A DNA stretch of 64,000 bases from NCBI RefSeq assembly GCF_003008615.1, contig NZ_CP027657.1, forward strand, positions 3,348,001-3,412,000. Direction: 5' to 3'. This DNA is from Pseudomonas mendocina. Lineage in GTDB: Bacteria > Pseudomonadota > Gammaproteobacteria > Pseudomonadales > Pseudomonadaceae. How positions within the stretch are numbered: the stretch's first letter is position 1; each line of letters starts with the position of its first letter. The position numbers and the translations under genes are program-made. Of the stretch, positions 25,007 through 33,861 are shown in pieces. The notes below the pieces were generated by a model, which saw only the letters and a program-made list of their open reading frames with translations, did not search any database and was not told the DNA's origin.

Positions 25007-26152
25007 ATGATGCCGTGGCTGGAGCGCAGCACTATGTCGATAAGGCGAGAGTTTGTTCTGCTGGCAGGGCAGCCCCAAAGTAATGTGCGGGAGCTCTGTC
25101 GGCGGTATGGCATCAGTCCCAGAACTGGCTACAAATGGCTGGATCGGTACCGTGAGCAAGGCGATGCAGGCTTACAGGATCGATCCCGCCGTCCCCTGAG
25201 CAGTCCAGGGCGCAGCGATCCGACGTTGGAACAAACGGTTGTGCAATTGCACCACCGCTATCCCTATTGGGGCGCTCGCAAACTGCGAAGCTTGTTGATG
25301 ACTGCGGCTGTTGATCCGCCTCACCACAGCACTATCGACGCCATCCTCAAGCGCCACGATTGTCATGTCCTTTACCACAATGAGCAGGCGCAAGCGCCGG
25401 CTAACCATCGTTTCGAGCATCCCAATCCGAACGACCTCTGGCAGATCGACTTCAAGGGTAGCGTCCCCCTAAACGATCGCCGTTCGCCTCGTTGTCATCC
25501 CTTGACCCTGCTGGACGATCACTCACGCTTTTCGCTCTGCCTGCAAGCCTGTGAGGGGGAGCGGCTGGAGCTGGTCAAACCGCATCTGATCGAGGTTTTC
25601 CGTCAGTACGGTTTGCCGCTGCGTATCACCGCCGACAACGGGCCGCCTTGGGGTTCTAATATTGCCGGTGGACTATCAAAATTGGAGGTTTGGCTGATGC
25701 GGCTGGGGATCGAGGTCAGCCATAGTCGGCCTCATCATCCACAGACTCAGGGCAAGCTGGAGCGCTTCCACCAGACACTCAAACGCGAAGTGCTGCATCG
25801 CGCGTTCAGCGACTTGCAGCATTGTCAGCAAGTGATGAGCCGCTGGCGAGACGAGTACAACCATTACCGTCCGCACGAAGCACTTGATCAACGGCCCCCT
25901 ATAGAGCGCTATAGGCCCAGTCCACGAAGCTACCCGGAGCAACTGCCAGCCATCGAATATGAACCGGGTGATCACGTGGTGAATGTACGTCAGACCGGGC
26001 AGGTGTATTTCAAAGGGCTCAACGTCTTCGTAAGTGGAGGTCTATATGGGGAGAAGGTCGCCATCCGACCAACTGCCGAAGAGGGTGTCTACGATGTGGT
26101 ATTCATCCGCAAAACGCTGCGTCAGATAGACCTGAGGCAACGGGCAACATGA
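25007..26152 (+). CDS. IS481-family transposase
   Basis: A 381-residue DDE transposase. ATG 25007 is chosen because GGGAG precedes it; the frame stays open upstream to 24947, inside the terminal repeat. An N-terminal helix-turn-helix (VRELCRRYGISPRTGYKWLDRY, about residues 27-48) is followed by an rve integrase core with catalytic Asp148 (WQIDFKG), Asp210 (TADNGPPWG) and Glu252 (TQGKLERFHQT). The C-terminal region is complete with no frameshift or early stop, so the element looks active or recently active. Confidence 0.95.
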   Translation: MMPWLERSTMSIRREFVLLAGQPQSNVRELCRRYGISPRTGYKWLDRYREQGDAGLQDRSRRPLSSPGRSDPTLEQTVVQLHHRYPYWGARKLRSLLMTAAVDPPHHSTIDAILKRHDCHVLYHNEQAQAPANHRFEHPNPNDLWQIDFKGSVPLNDRRSPRCHPLTLLDDHSRFSLCLQACEGERLELVKPHLIEVFRQYGLPLRITADNGPPWGSNIAGGLSKLEVWLMRLGIEVSHSRPHHPQTQGKLERFHQTLKREVLHRAFSDLQHCQQVMSRWRDEYNHYRPHEALDQRPPIERYRPSPRSYPEQLPAIEYEPGDHVVNVRQTGQVYFKGLNVFVSGGLYGEKVAIRPTAEEGVYDVVFIRKTLRQIDLRQRAT

Positions 26153-26160
26153 TCATCAAC

Positions 26161-26210
26161 CTGTTACCCATGTCTCCCGACAGGTGTTTACCATGTCCCC
26201 CGGCTGAACA
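26161..26210. repeat. IS right terminal inverted repeat
   Basis: Inverted copy of 24920-24969. It begins CTGTTACCCATGTCTCCCG and ends CCGGCTGAACA, directly against the CGCGG target duplicate. Confidence 0.88.
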
Positions 26211-26235
26211 CGCGGCGTACCCTACGGTTGACCTT

Positions 26236-27198
26236 TCAGTTCTTCGCCAGCTTCTGCTGATACTGTGCAAGCATCTTCTGCGCGTGCGCCACTTCCAGCG
26301 CCTCCATGGCGCTGATCGGTTTTATCGCCACGGCGCGCTTGAGGTGTTCGATCACCTTGTCTTCTTCATCATCGCCGTACACGTAAGTCAGGGCGTTGGC
26401 GTACTCGTAGTGGCCGATGGGCAGGTCATCACGGGCCCGGAAGCTGCGCTGGAAGTACTGCTCCATGTTGTCCGCACTGACGCCGTAGGTCATCTTGCCC
26501 ACCAGCTTGCCGACCTTGCGGATCACGCCGGCTTCATAGCCGCCGTAAAGCGCCAGGGCGAAGGGCTGTTGTGGTTGCTTGGCCAGTAGTGCTTTGAGTT
26601 CCTCAGGGATCTGCGAGGTGTAGCCGCGCTTGAGCACCACCGGTACCGACAACTCCTCGCCCAGGCGGGCTTTGGCATAGACGCGGCCGAACTGGGCAAC
26701 CGTGTCCGCTTGCACCAGTTCACCGGCCTCGTTAGTGTAGGCGATCACTTCCTCGAGCAAGCGATGTTTCTCGGTTTGATCGGGTACGAGGAACATGGCA
26801 TAGATCACCTGGGCGAACATCGCCGGAACCTGCCCGCCGACGCCGAGGGCCAGGCCCTGCTCCTTGGCCTGGGCAAAGTCGCCACGGAACATCAGGCGCC
26901 AGACCTCCTGCAGTTTCTGTGCGTAAAGCTCGGCTTCTTCCGGCTTGCCGGTAAAGCCGGTGCCGGCAGCGACGGTTTTCTCCAGGGCTTGCGGGTGGCG
27001 GGTGGCCATGCTCACCACCCAGTCGGCATCGGGGAAGGGGTAATCGCCAAAGCCGCGAGTCAGTTGCGGCCAGGCCTGGCGCAGCTTGTCGCCACTGTAG
27101 TCGTAGGCGCTCTGGTCGAGCGGGAAAGGTTTCCAGTTGTCGGCGGCGGCAGCACCGAGGCTGCAGGTGGCAAGCAGGGCAATCAATAAACGGCGCAT
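26236..27198 (-). CDS. Secreted protein of unknown function with helical repeats
   Basis: A 320-residue protein starting at ATG 27198, which opens a Sec signal peptide (LLIALLATCSLGAAAADN; cleavage likely after AAA). The mature part is mostly alpha-helical and looks like degenerate TPR/SEL1 helices (for example EELKALLAKQ and VIEHLKRAVAIKPISAMEAL near the C-terminus). I do not recognise a named family; it is periplasmic by prediction. Its 3' end lies 26 bp from the insertion sequence. It is downstream of, and co-directional with, the GlxA-type regulator. PAO1 equivalent recalled as PA4437. Confidence 0.8.
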   Translation of the reverse strand: MRRLLIALLATCSLGAAAADNWKPFPLDQSAYDYSGDKLRQAWPQLTRGFGDYPFPDADWVVSMATRHPQALEKTVAAGTGFTGKPEEAELYAQKLQEVWRLMFRGDFAQAKEQGLALGVGGQVPAMFAQVIYAMFLVPDQTEKHRLLEEVIAYTNEAGELVQADTVAQFGRVYAKARLGEELSVPVVLKRGYTSQIPEELKALLAKQPQQPFALALYGGYEAGVIRKVGKLVGKMTYGVSADNMEQYFQRSFRARDDLPIGHYEYANALTYVYGDDEEDKVIEHLKRAVAIKPISAMEALEVAHAQKMLAQYQQKLAKN

Positions 27199-27331
27199 GG
27201 CGGTGAACCTGTTGTTGTTATCTTCGCTCACCGATCATAGGGCGCTGCCGCAAGGCGCCAACCTAACCAAGGGTGGGCTGGCGCTTTGCCTGCTGCTTGA
27301 AACCGCCCGGCCTGGCTGGGCGGAGCGGTAT

Positions 27332-28339
27332 TCAGGCCTGGGTTTCTTTCTGCTGGAACTGGCGGCGGTACTGGTTGGGGGACAACTCGGTGTGCTGGCG
27401 AAACAGTCTGGCGAAGAAGCTCGCATCGTCGTAGCCCACTTCGTAGCTGATGGTCTTGATGCTCTTGCGGGTGGAGGAGAGCAGGCTCTTGGCGGTTTCG
27501 ATGCGCAGGCGCTGCAGGTAGTGCAGCGGCTTGTCGCCTGTTGCCCCTTGGAAACGACGCATGAAGTTGCGAATGCTCATGCCGTGCTCGCGCGCTACGT
27601 CCTCGAAGCGGAATTTGTCGGCGTAGTGCTCTTCCAGCCAGTGCTGGATCTGCAGCACGGTGACGTCCTGATGCAGCTTCTGTCCGCCGAAGCCGATGCG
27701 CCCCGGCGTATAGCTGCGTTGCACCTCGTAGAGGATATCGCGCGCAACCCCTTGGGCCACGCTGGCACCGCAGTAACGCTCGATCAGGTAGATGTAGAGG
27801 TCGCAGGCCGAGGTGACGCCACCGGCGCAATACAGGTTGTCGGCGTCGGACAGGTGCTTATCCTGATTCAACTGCACCTTGGGGAAGCGTTCGGCGAATT
27901 CGCGGAAGAAGCGCCAGTAGGTGGTCGCTTCCTTGCCGTCTAGCAGGCCGGCCTCGGCCATCCAGAACACGCCAGTGGCTTCGCCACAAATCGCCGTGCC
28001 TGCAGCATGGCGGCTACTTAGCCAATCCAGCACCTGCGGGTAGCGCTTGCACAGAGCGTCGAAGTCGTCCCAGAAGGCGGGCAGGATGATCACGTCGCAG
28101 GTATCAAGGCCGCCATCCACTGGCAGGCGCACATTACTGAAACTGTTCACGGGGAGGCCGTCCGGGCTGACCAGATGAATCTCGAACGGTGGCTCAAAAC
28201 CCAGCCCCTGCTGCTTGGCATAACGAATGCCGGCCATGTGGAAGAAGTCCTTGGCCTGCATCAGGGTGGAGGCGAATACGCCATCGGTGGCGAGAATGCT
28301 GACACGGCGCAAGGCTGCGCGCGGCGGTGTGATAACCAT
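27332..28339 (-). CDS. GlxA-type AraC-family transcriptional regulator
   Basis: A 335-residue regulator: residues ~10-195 form a DJ-1/PfpI (class I glutamine amidotransferase-like) domain with a nucleophile-elbow Cys in TAICGEATG, and residues ~225-330 carry the AraC double helix-turn-helix, ending in ISYEVGYDDASFFARLFRQH. In Pseudomonas such GATase1-AraC proteins (GbdR, ArgR, CdhR and others) control catabolism of amino compounds, but the ligand here is unknown. It is divergent from the acyl-CoA dehydrogenase gene with a 144-bp gap, making that gene a possible target. Confidence 0.92.
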   Translation of the reverse strand: MVITPPRAALRRVSILATDGVFASTLMQAKDFFHMAGIRYAKQQGLGFEPPFEIHLVSPDGLPVNSFSNVRLPVDGGLDTCDVIILPAFWDDFDALCKRYPQVLDWLSSRHAAGTAICGEATGVFWMAEAGLLDGKEATTYWRFFREFAERFPKVQLNQDKHLSDADNLYCAGGVTSACDLYIYLIERYCGASVAQGVARDILYEVQRSYTPGRIGFGGQKLHQDVTVLQIQHWLEEHYADKFRFEDVAREHGMSIRNFMRRFQGATGDKPLHYLQRLRIETAKSLLSSTRKSIKTISYEVGYDDASFFARLFRQHTELSPNQYRRQFQQKETQA

Positions 28340-28483
28340 GGGTATTTATTCTTATTCAAGGCTAAGTGGTCATGCGGCGGCTGGATCGTCTTATTTTTTG
28401 GCGCTTGTGTCCAGTGCGACCAAGCGGTTGCTTGGCTAAAGTCGAGGCCATGCTTTTTGTCCGCCTCAGACACAGGTAGTGCC

Positions 28484-29623
28484 ATGATCCCCAGAACGAT
28501 ATTCAGCTCCGACCATGAACTGTTTCGCGACAGCGTGCGCAAGTTTCTCGAGCAGGAGGCCGTTCCCTATCACCACCAGTGGGAAAAGGACGGCCATGTC
28601 GACCGCGCGCTTTGGAACAAGGCAGGCGAGGCCGGCATGCTCTGCTCGCATATTCCTGAAGAGTACGGCGGTATGGCGGCCGACTTCCTCTACAGCACCG
28701 TGGTGATCGAGGAAATCGGGCGTCTGGGCCTGACCGGCATCGGCTTCTCCCTGCATTCGGATATCGTCGCGCCCTACATCCTCCATTACGGCAGCGAAGC
28801 GCAGAAGCAGCATTACCTGCCCAAGCTGGTGAGCGGCGAGATGGTCACCGCCATCGCCATGACCGAACCGGGCGCCGGCTCCGACTTGCAGGGCGTGAAG
28901 ACCACCGCCGTGCTCGACGGCGACGAGTACGTGATCAACGGCTCGAAGACTTTCATCACCAACGGCTGGCTGGCTGATCTGGTGATCGTCGTGGCCAAGA
29001 CTGATCCCAAGGCCGGTGCCAAGGGCACCAGTCTGTTCCTGGTCGAGGCCAACACGCCCGGGTTCTCCAAGGGCAAGCGCCTGGAGAAGGTCGGCATGAA
29101 GGCGCAGGACACCTCCGAGCTGTTCTTCCAGGATGTGCGCGTGCCCAAGGAAAATCTGCTGGGCCAGCCGGGCATGGGCTTCGCCTATTTGATGCAGGAA
29201 TTACCTCAGGAGCGCCTGACCGTCGGCATTGGCGCCCTGGCGTCGGCCGAAGCGGCGCTGCAATGGACGCTCGACTACACCCGCGAGCGCAAGGCGTTCG
29301 GTAAGTCGGTGTCGGACTTCCAGAATACGCGTTTCAAGCTGGCCGAGATGGCCACCGAGATACAGGTGGGGCGCGTTTTCGTCGATCGCTGCCTGGAGCT
29401 GCATCTGCAGCGCAAGCTGGACGTGCCCACAGCCGCGATGCTCAAGTATTGGGGTACCGACCTGCAGTGTAAGGTGCTCGACGAATGCGTGCAGTTGCAC
29501 GGCGGTTACGGCTTCATGTGGGAATATCCGGTGGCGCGGGCCTGGGCCGATGCGCGAGTGCAGCGAATCTACGCCGGCACCAACGAGATCATGAAGGAGA
29601 TCATCGCTCGCTCCCTGGTCTGA
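28484..29623 (+). CDS. Acyl-CoA dehydrogenase, long-chain/isovaleryl type
   Basis: A 379-residue FAD enzyme that puts a trans double bond into acyl-CoA. ATG 28484 has AGG 8 bases upstream; an open frame back to 28175 lies over the divergent regulator and is not used. Flavin and substrate signatures are AMTEPGAGSDLQG and ERKAFGKSVSDFQNTRFKLAEM. The C-terminal position holding the catalytic Glu in medium-chain enzymes is Ala (YAGTNEI), so the base is expected on helix G, at Glu256 (ASAEAAL), as in LCAD and isovaleryl-CoA dehydrogenase. PAO1 equivalent recalled as PA4435. Confidence 0.95.
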   Translation: MIPRTIFSSDHELFRDSVRKFLEQEAVPYHHQWEKDGHVDRALWNKAGEAGMLCSHIPEEYGGMAADFLYSTVVIEEIGRLGLTGIGFSLHSDIVAPYILHYGSEAQKQHYLPKLVSGEMVTAIAMTEPGAGSDLQGVKTTAVLDGDEYVINGSKTFITNGWLADLVIVVAKTDPKAGAKGTSLFLVEANTPGFSKGKRLEKVGMKAQDTSELFFQDVRVPKENLLGQPGMGFAYLMQELPQERLTVGIGALASAEAALQWTLDYTRERKAFGKSVSDFQNTRFKLAEMATEIQVGRVFVDRCLELHLQRKLDVPTAAMLKYWGTDLQCKVLDECVQLHGGYGFMWEYPVARAWADARVQRIYAGTNEIMKEIIARSLV

Positions 29624-29640
29624 GGGCGGCTGATGCCAAG

Positions 29641-29667
29641 AAAAAGCCCGGCAATGCCGGGCTTTTT
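29641..29667. terminator. Bidirectional terminator between convergent genes
   Basis: Stem AAAAAGCCCGGCA / TGCCGGGCTTTTT with a 1-2 base apex. It closes the acyl-CoA dehydrogenase gene (plus) and the aldo/keto reductase gene (minus). Confidence 0.92.
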
Positions 29668-29681
29668 CGTTGCGCGCTGAA

Positions 29682-30719
29682 TCAGGGCGCTGGGTTGGGC
29701 TGCGCCTTGTGGATCGCCTCGATACCGGCAAGCACCTCCTCGGAGAGCTTCAGCTCGGCGCTGGCCAGGTTGCTGTCCAGTTGCTCCAGGCTGGTAGCGC
29801 CGATGATGTTGCTGGTCACGAAGGGCTGCGCGGTAACGAAGGCCAAGGCCATCTGTGCCGGATCCAGGCCATGCTCACGGGCCAGGGCGACGTAGCGCGA
29901 ACAGGCTGCTTCCGACTGCGGGTTGGTGTAGCGAGCGAAGCGGCTGAACAGGCTGATGCGTGTGCCTTGCGGGCGGGCGCCGCCTTCGTACTTGCCGCTG
30001 AGCATGCCGAACGCCAGGGGCGAATAGGCCAGCAGGCCGCACTGTTCGCGAATCGCCACTTCCGCCAGGCCTACTTCGAAGCTGCGGTTGAGCAGGTTGT
30101 AGGGGTTCTGGATCGAGACTGCACGCGGCCAGCCACGTTGTTCGGCCAGTTGCAGGAATTTCATTGTCCCCCATGGCGTCTCATTGGACAGGCCGATATG
30201 GCGGATCTTGCCGGCTTTCACCTGCTCGTCGAGTACTTCCAGGGTTTCTTCCAGCGGCGTGAAATCGACGTCCTGGTGGCGATAGCCGAGCTGGCCGAAG
30301 AAGTTGGTCGGGCGCTCCGGCCAGTGCAGTTGGTACAGGTCGATCCAGTCGGTCTGTAGGCGTTTCAGGCTGGCGTCCAGCGCGGCGACGATGTGCGCAC
30401 GGTTGAACTTCAACTGGCCGTCACGGATATGGCTGATGCCATTGCCGGGGCCGGCGATCTTGCTGGCCAGAATCCAGTCGGCGCGGTCACCGTGCTGCTT
30501 GAAGTAGTTGCCGATGATCTGTTCGGTCTTGCTGTAGGTCTCGGCGCGCGGTGGCACCGGATACATCTCGGCGGTATCGATGAAGTTGACGCCGCCGGCC
30601 TTGGCTCGCTCGATCTGGGCAAAGCCTTCGGCTTCGCTGTTCTGCTCGCCCCAGGTCATGCTGCCCAGGCACAGGGCGCTGACATCGAGATCGGTTCGGC
30701 CTAGCTTGCGGTATTCCAT
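29682..30719 (-). CDS. tas: Aldo/keto reductase, Tas-like
   Basis: A 346-residue NADP(H)-dependent aldo/keto reductase, the same length as E. coli Tas. It starts MEYRKLGRTDLDVSALCLG and carries the AKR tetrad: Asp and Tyr in FIDTAEMYPVPP, Lys in ASKIAGPG and His in YQLHWPER. ATG 30719 is chosen; an open frame continues upstream to 30773 but without a ribosome site. The physiological substrate is not known (E. coli Tas was found through suppression of a tyrosine auxotroph). PAO1 equivalent recalled as PA4434. Confidence 0.9.
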   Translation of the reverse strand: MEYRKLGRTDLDVSALCLGSMTWGEQNSEAEGFAQIERAKAGGVNFIDTAEMYPVPPRAETYSKTEQIIGNYFKQHGDRADWILASKIAGPGNGISHIRDGQLKFNRAHIVAALDASLKRLQTDWIDLYQLHWPERPTNFFGQLGYRHQDVDFTPLEETLEVLDEQVKAGKIRHIGLSNETPWGTMKFLQLAEQRGWPRAVSIQNPYNLLNRSFEVGLAEVAIREQCGLLAYSPLAFGMLSGKYEGGARPQGTRISLFSRFARYTNPQSEAACSRYVALAREHGLDPAQMALAFVTAQPFVTSNIIGATSLEQLDSNLASAELKLSEEVLAGIEAIHKAQPNPAP

Positions 30720-30895
30720 GAGGTGTTCCCTTGGCAAAAGAGCCATACAAGCAGGTTGAAATTTTTTTCGCAATCAGGATAATCCGCCACCTCTTTCTGC
30801 GGTGGAAGTGATGCGCCGCCTGCCGAAGAATCTTGCCGTATTGTGGACGCGCTGACCCGAGCCCCCGATAGCGTCCGTATGCGGCTGCCTTTGAC

Positions 30896-30924
30896 TTGTC
30901 AAAGTACGCACTATTCAGTAAGAT
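30896..30924 (+). promoter_or_regulatory. Sigma70 promoter of rplM-rpsI
   Basis: TTGTCA (30896-30901), a 17-base spacer, then TAAGAT (30919-30924), with a start site expected near 30931. The AT-richer stretch contrasts with the surrounding sequence. The ~35-base leader before the rplM ATG shows no long hairpin. Confidence 0.75.
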
Positions 30925-30966
30925 CCGCCGTCTATTTTTGCTGGGCGGCCCCTGAGGCTATAAAGA

Positions 30967-31395
30967 ATGAAAACTTTTACTGCTAAACCGGAAACAGTAA
31001 AACGCGACTGGTTCGTCGTTGATGCTGCTGGCAAGACCCTGGGTCGTCTGGCCACCGAAATCGCGAGCCGTCTGCGTGGCAAGCACAAGCCTGAGTACAC
31101 TCCTCACGTTGACACTGGCGACTACATCGTCGTGATCAATGCCGAGCAGGTACGTGTGACTGGTGCCAAGACCAGCGACAAAATGTACTACTCCCACTCC
31201 GGCTTCCCGGGCGGCATCAAAGAGATCAACTTCGAGAAGCTGATCGCTCGTGCTCCTGAGCGCGTGATCGAGACTGCGGTCAAAGGCATGCTGCCGAAGA
31301 ACCCGCTGGGTCGCGACATGTATCGTAAGCTGAAGGTGTACAAGGGTGCAGTTCACCCGCACACCGCTCAGCAGCCCCAAGAACTGAAGATTTAA
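30967..31395 (+). CDS. rplM: 50S ribosomal protein L13 (uL13)
   Basis: 142 residues, the same length as E. coli L13, an early-assembly protein of the large subunit. Typical stretches are [18 protein letters not shown] near the start and [19 protein letters not shown] near residue 100. It is the first gene of the two-gene rplM-rpsI operon, conserved across bacteria, and precedes petABC as in PAO1. Codon use is strongly biased, as for a highly expressed gene. Confidence 0.99.
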   Translation: MKTFTAKPETVKRDWFVVDAAGKTLGRLATEIASRLRGKHKPEYTPHVDTGDYIVVINAEQVRVTGAKTSDKMYYSHSGFPGGIKEINFEKLIARAPERVIETAVKGMLPKNPLGRDMYRKLKVYKGAVHPHTAQQPQELKI

Positions 31396-31409
31396 CGGAA
31401 TAGTTCATT

Positions 31410-31802
31410 ATGTCGGCGACTCAAAATTACGGCACTGGCCGTCGCAAGACCGCAACCGCGCGCGTTTTCCTGCGTCCGGGTACTGGTAACATCTCGATCA
31501 ACAACCGCGCCCTGGATACCTTCTTCGGTCGTGAAACCGCTCGCATGGTCGTGCGTCAGCCGCTGGAGCTGACCGAGACTGTTGAGAAGTTCGACATCTT
31601 CGTCACCGTTGCTGGTGGTGGTGTCAGCGGTCAGGCCGGTGCGATCCGTCACGGTATCACCCGCGCTCTGATCGAGTACGACGAGACCCTGCGCAGCCCG
31701 CTGCGTAAAGCTGGTTACGTCACTCGTGATGCCCGTGAAGTTGAGCGTAAGAAAGTCGGTCTGCGTAAAGCGCGTAAGCGTCCGCAGTACTCGAAGCGTT
31801 AA
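31410..31802 (+). CDS. rpsI: 30S ribosomal protein S9 (uS9)
   Basis: 130 residues, matching E. coli S9. The [19 protein letters not shown] start and the C-terminal tail [12 protein letters not shown], which reaches the P-site tRNA anticodon stem-loop, are both intact. It starts 14 bp after rplM and is followed by a strong terminator. Confidence 0.99.
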   Translation: MSATQNYGTGRRKTATARVFLRPGTGNISINNRALDTFFGRETARMVVRQPLELTETVEKFDIFVTVAGGGVSGQAGAIRHGITRALIEYDETLRSPLRKAGYVTRDAREVERKKVGLRKARKRPQYSKR

Positions 31803-31822
31803 TCGCGTCTACGCTTGCACAA

Positions 31823-31856
31823 GCGCCCAGTTTCCTTACGGAGCTGGGCGTTTTTT
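31823..31856 (+). terminator. Terminator of rplM-rpsI
   Basis: Stem CGCCCAG / CTGGGCG, 13-base loop, then TTTTTT at 31851-31856. Confidence 0.88.
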
Positions 31857-31946
31857 ATGGGCGTGGCGAAATGATGCGACAACGTGCCGCATGCGCGCAG
31901 GCCGCGCGCGACAAGGCTTTCGTCAGTCTCTTGGCGGGTAATTACC

Positions 31947-31975
31947 TTGTCAGAAAAGGGGCTTTTCTTTACCAT
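31947..31975 (+). promoter_or_regulatory. Sigma70 promoter of petABC
   Basis: TTGTCA (31947-31952), a 17-base spacer, TACCAT (31970-31975). It lies about 80 bp upstream of petA, in a stretch clearly more AT-rich than its surroundings. Confidence 0.65.
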
Positions 31976-32056
31976 TTGGCGAATTTTTTGCGCGGCCCGA
32001 TTTTTACTTAGTAGAGGCCTGAACAACAGGCCACAAAGCTGATGGGAGACGACTGA

Positions 32057-32650
32057 ATGAGCAATGACGGCGTGAATGCAGGCCGGCGTCGCTTCCTGGT
32101 TGCAGCCACCTCCGTGGTGGGTGCAGCAGGAGCGGTAGGTGCTGCGACTCCGTTCGTGGGGTCATGGTTCCCCAGTGCCAAGGCCAAGGCGGCCGGTGCA
32201 CCGGTGAAGGTGAACGTCAGCAAGATCGAGGCGGGTCAGCAGATGGTTGCTGAGTGGCGCGGTCAGCCGGTGTTCATCGTGCGCCGTACCGAGGAGATCC
32301 TGGCTAACCTGACCAAGATCGAAGGCAGCGTAGCTGACCCCGAATCCGCTGCTTCCGTGCAGCCGGAGTACGTCGACAAGAAAACTCGCTCGATCAAACC
32401 CGAGCTGCTGGTGCTGGTCGGTCTGTGCACCCACCTGGGTTGCTCGCCGTCCTTCCGCCCGGAAGTGGCTCCGGCCGATCTGGGTGCCGAGTGGGTCGGC
32501 GGTTACTTCTGCCCTTGTCATGGTTCTCGTTACGACCTCGCTGGGCGTGTCTACAAGGCGCAGCCGGCTCCGCTGAACCTGCCGGTGCCGCCCTACAGCT
32601 ACGAGACGGATGATGTGATCATCATCGGTGTGGACCAGGAGAAGGCCTGA
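32057..32650 (+). CDS. petA: Ubiquinol-cytochrome c reductase Rieske iron-sulfur subunit
   Basis: A 197-residue Rieske protein of the bc1 complex that takes electrons from ubiquinol. The N-terminus carries a twin-arginine motif (GRRRFLVAAT) leading into its single membrane anchor. The 2Fe-2S cluster ligands are in CTHLGC and CPCHGS, with Cys and His from each box plus the two Cys that form the stabilising disulfide. It is the first gene of petABC; its stop overlaps the petB ATG by one base. Confidence 0.98.
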   Translation: MSNDGVNAGRRRFLVAATSVVGAAGAVGAATPFVGSWFPSAKAKAAGAPVKVNVSKIEAGQQMVAEWRGQPVFIVRRTEEILANLTKIEGSVADPESAASVQPEYVDKKTRSIKPELLVLVGLCTHLGCSPSFRPEVAPADLGAEWVGGYFCPCHGSRYDLAGRVYKAQPAPLNLPVPPYSYETDDVIIIGVDQEKA

Positions 32651-33861
32651 TGAGCAAATTCATGGAATGGGTGGATGCGCGCTTCCCTGCCACCAAGATG
32701 TGGGAAGACCATCTCTCCAAATACTACGCACCGAAGAATTTCAACTTCTTCTACTTCTTTGGCTCGCTGGCGCTGCTGGTGCTGGTCAACCAGATCGTTA
32801 CCGGTATCTGGCTGACCATGAGCTTCACTCCGTCCGCCGAGGAAGCCTTCGCCTCCGTCGAATACATCATGCGTGATGTCGAGTACGGCTGGATCCTGCG
32901 CTACCTGCACTCCACCGGCGCTTCGGCGTTCTTCGTGGTGGTCTACCTGCACATGTTCCGCGGTCTGCTCTACGGCTCGTACCAGAAGCCGCGCGAGCTG
33001 GTGTGGATCTTCGGCATGCTGATCTACCTGGTGCTGATGGCCGAGGCCTTCATGGGCTACCTGCTGCCTTGGGGCCAGATGTCCTACTGGGGTGCCCAGG
33101 TGATCATCTCGCTGTTCGGTGCCATCCCGGTGATCGGCGATGACCTGACCCAGTGGATCCGTGGTGACTACCTGATCTCCGGCATCACCCTGAACCGCTT
33201 CTTCGCCCTGCACGTGATCGCGCTGCCTATCGTGCTGCTCGGCCTGGTCGTGCTGCACATTCTGGCGCTGCACGAAGTCGGTTCGAACAACCCTGATGGC
33301 GTCGACATCAAGAAGTTCAAGGACGAGAACGGTGTGCCGCTCGACGGGATCGCGTTCCACCCTTACTACACCGTGAAAGACATCGTCGGCGTTGTAGTCT
33401 TCCTCTTCGTATTCTGCTTCGTGGTGTTCTTCTTCCCGGAAATGGGGGGCTACTTCCTCGAGAAGCCGAACTTCGAAGCGGCCAACCCGTTCAAGACGCC
33501 TGATCACATCGCTCCGGTTTGGTACTTCACGCCGTTCTACGCGATTCTGCGCGCAGTACCGGACAAGCTGCTCGGCGTTATCGCCATGGGCGCTGCCATC
33601 GCGGTGCTGTTCGTGCTGCCCTGGCTCGACCGTAGCCCGGTCAAGTCCATGCGTTACAAGGGTTGGCTGAGCAAGATCTGGCTGGTGGTCTTCTGCATCT
33701 CCTTCGTCATCCTCGGCGTACTGGGTGTGCTGGCTCCGACCCCGGGTCGTACCCTGCTGTCGCAGATCTGCACGTTCCTGTACTTCGCGTACTTCGTCCT
33801 GATGCCGTTCTACACCAGGATGGAGAAGACCAAACCGGTTCCGGAAAGGGTGACTGGCTGA
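32650..33861 (+). CDS. petB: Cytochrome b subunit of the bc1 complex
   Basis: A 403-residue integral membrane protein with about eight helices that binds two b-type hemes and forms the Qo and Qi sites. It has GWILRYLHSTGASAFFVVVYLHM near residues 80-102 (first pair of heme His), LLPWGQMSYWGAQVI near 137-151, FFALHVIALP near 183-192 and the family PEMGGYFLEKPNF loop. Overlap by one base with petA and one with petC shows a tight operon. Confidence 0.98.
   Translation: MSKFMEWVDARFPATKMWEDHLSKYYAPKNFNFFYFFGSLALLVLVNQIVTGIWLTMSFTPSAEEAFASVEYIMRDVEYGWILRYLHSTGASAFFVVVYLHMFRGLLYGSYQKPRELVWIFGMLIYLVLMAEAFMGYLLPWGQMSYWGAQVIISLFGAIPVIGDDLTQWIRGDYLISGITLNRFFALHVIALPIVLLGLVVLHILALHEVGSNNPDGVDIKKFKDENGVPLDGIAFHPYYTVKDIVGVVVFLFVFCFVVFFFPEMGGYFLEKPNFEAANPFKTPDHIAPVWYFTPFYAILRAVPDKLLGVIAMGAAIAVLFVLPWLDRSPVKSMRYKGWLSKIWLVVFCISFVILGVLGVLAPTPGRTLLSQICTFLYFAYFVLMPFYTRMEKTKPVPERVTG

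Larger units (their letters stand above)
24920..26210 (+). mobile_element. IS481-family insertion sequence, apparently intact
   Basis: The element is 1,291 bp with terminal inverted repeats of about 50 bp: both ends begin TGTTCAGCCGGGGGACAT and share GTCGGGAGACAT further in, with a few mismatches. Flanks show a 5-bp direct repeat CGCGG (24915-24919 and 26211-26215). Each end carries two GACATxGGTAAC-type subsites about 23 bp apart, likely transposase-binding sites. A single full-length transposase gene fills it. It inserted in the gap between convergent zapE and the secreted-protein gene, so no gene is broken. Confidence 0.92.

Noticed and set aside
28175..28483. Longer N-terminus for the acyl-CoA dehydrogenase
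   Set aside because: The extra 103 codons overlap the divergent regulator gene; the conserved protein starts at 28484 with a ribosome site.
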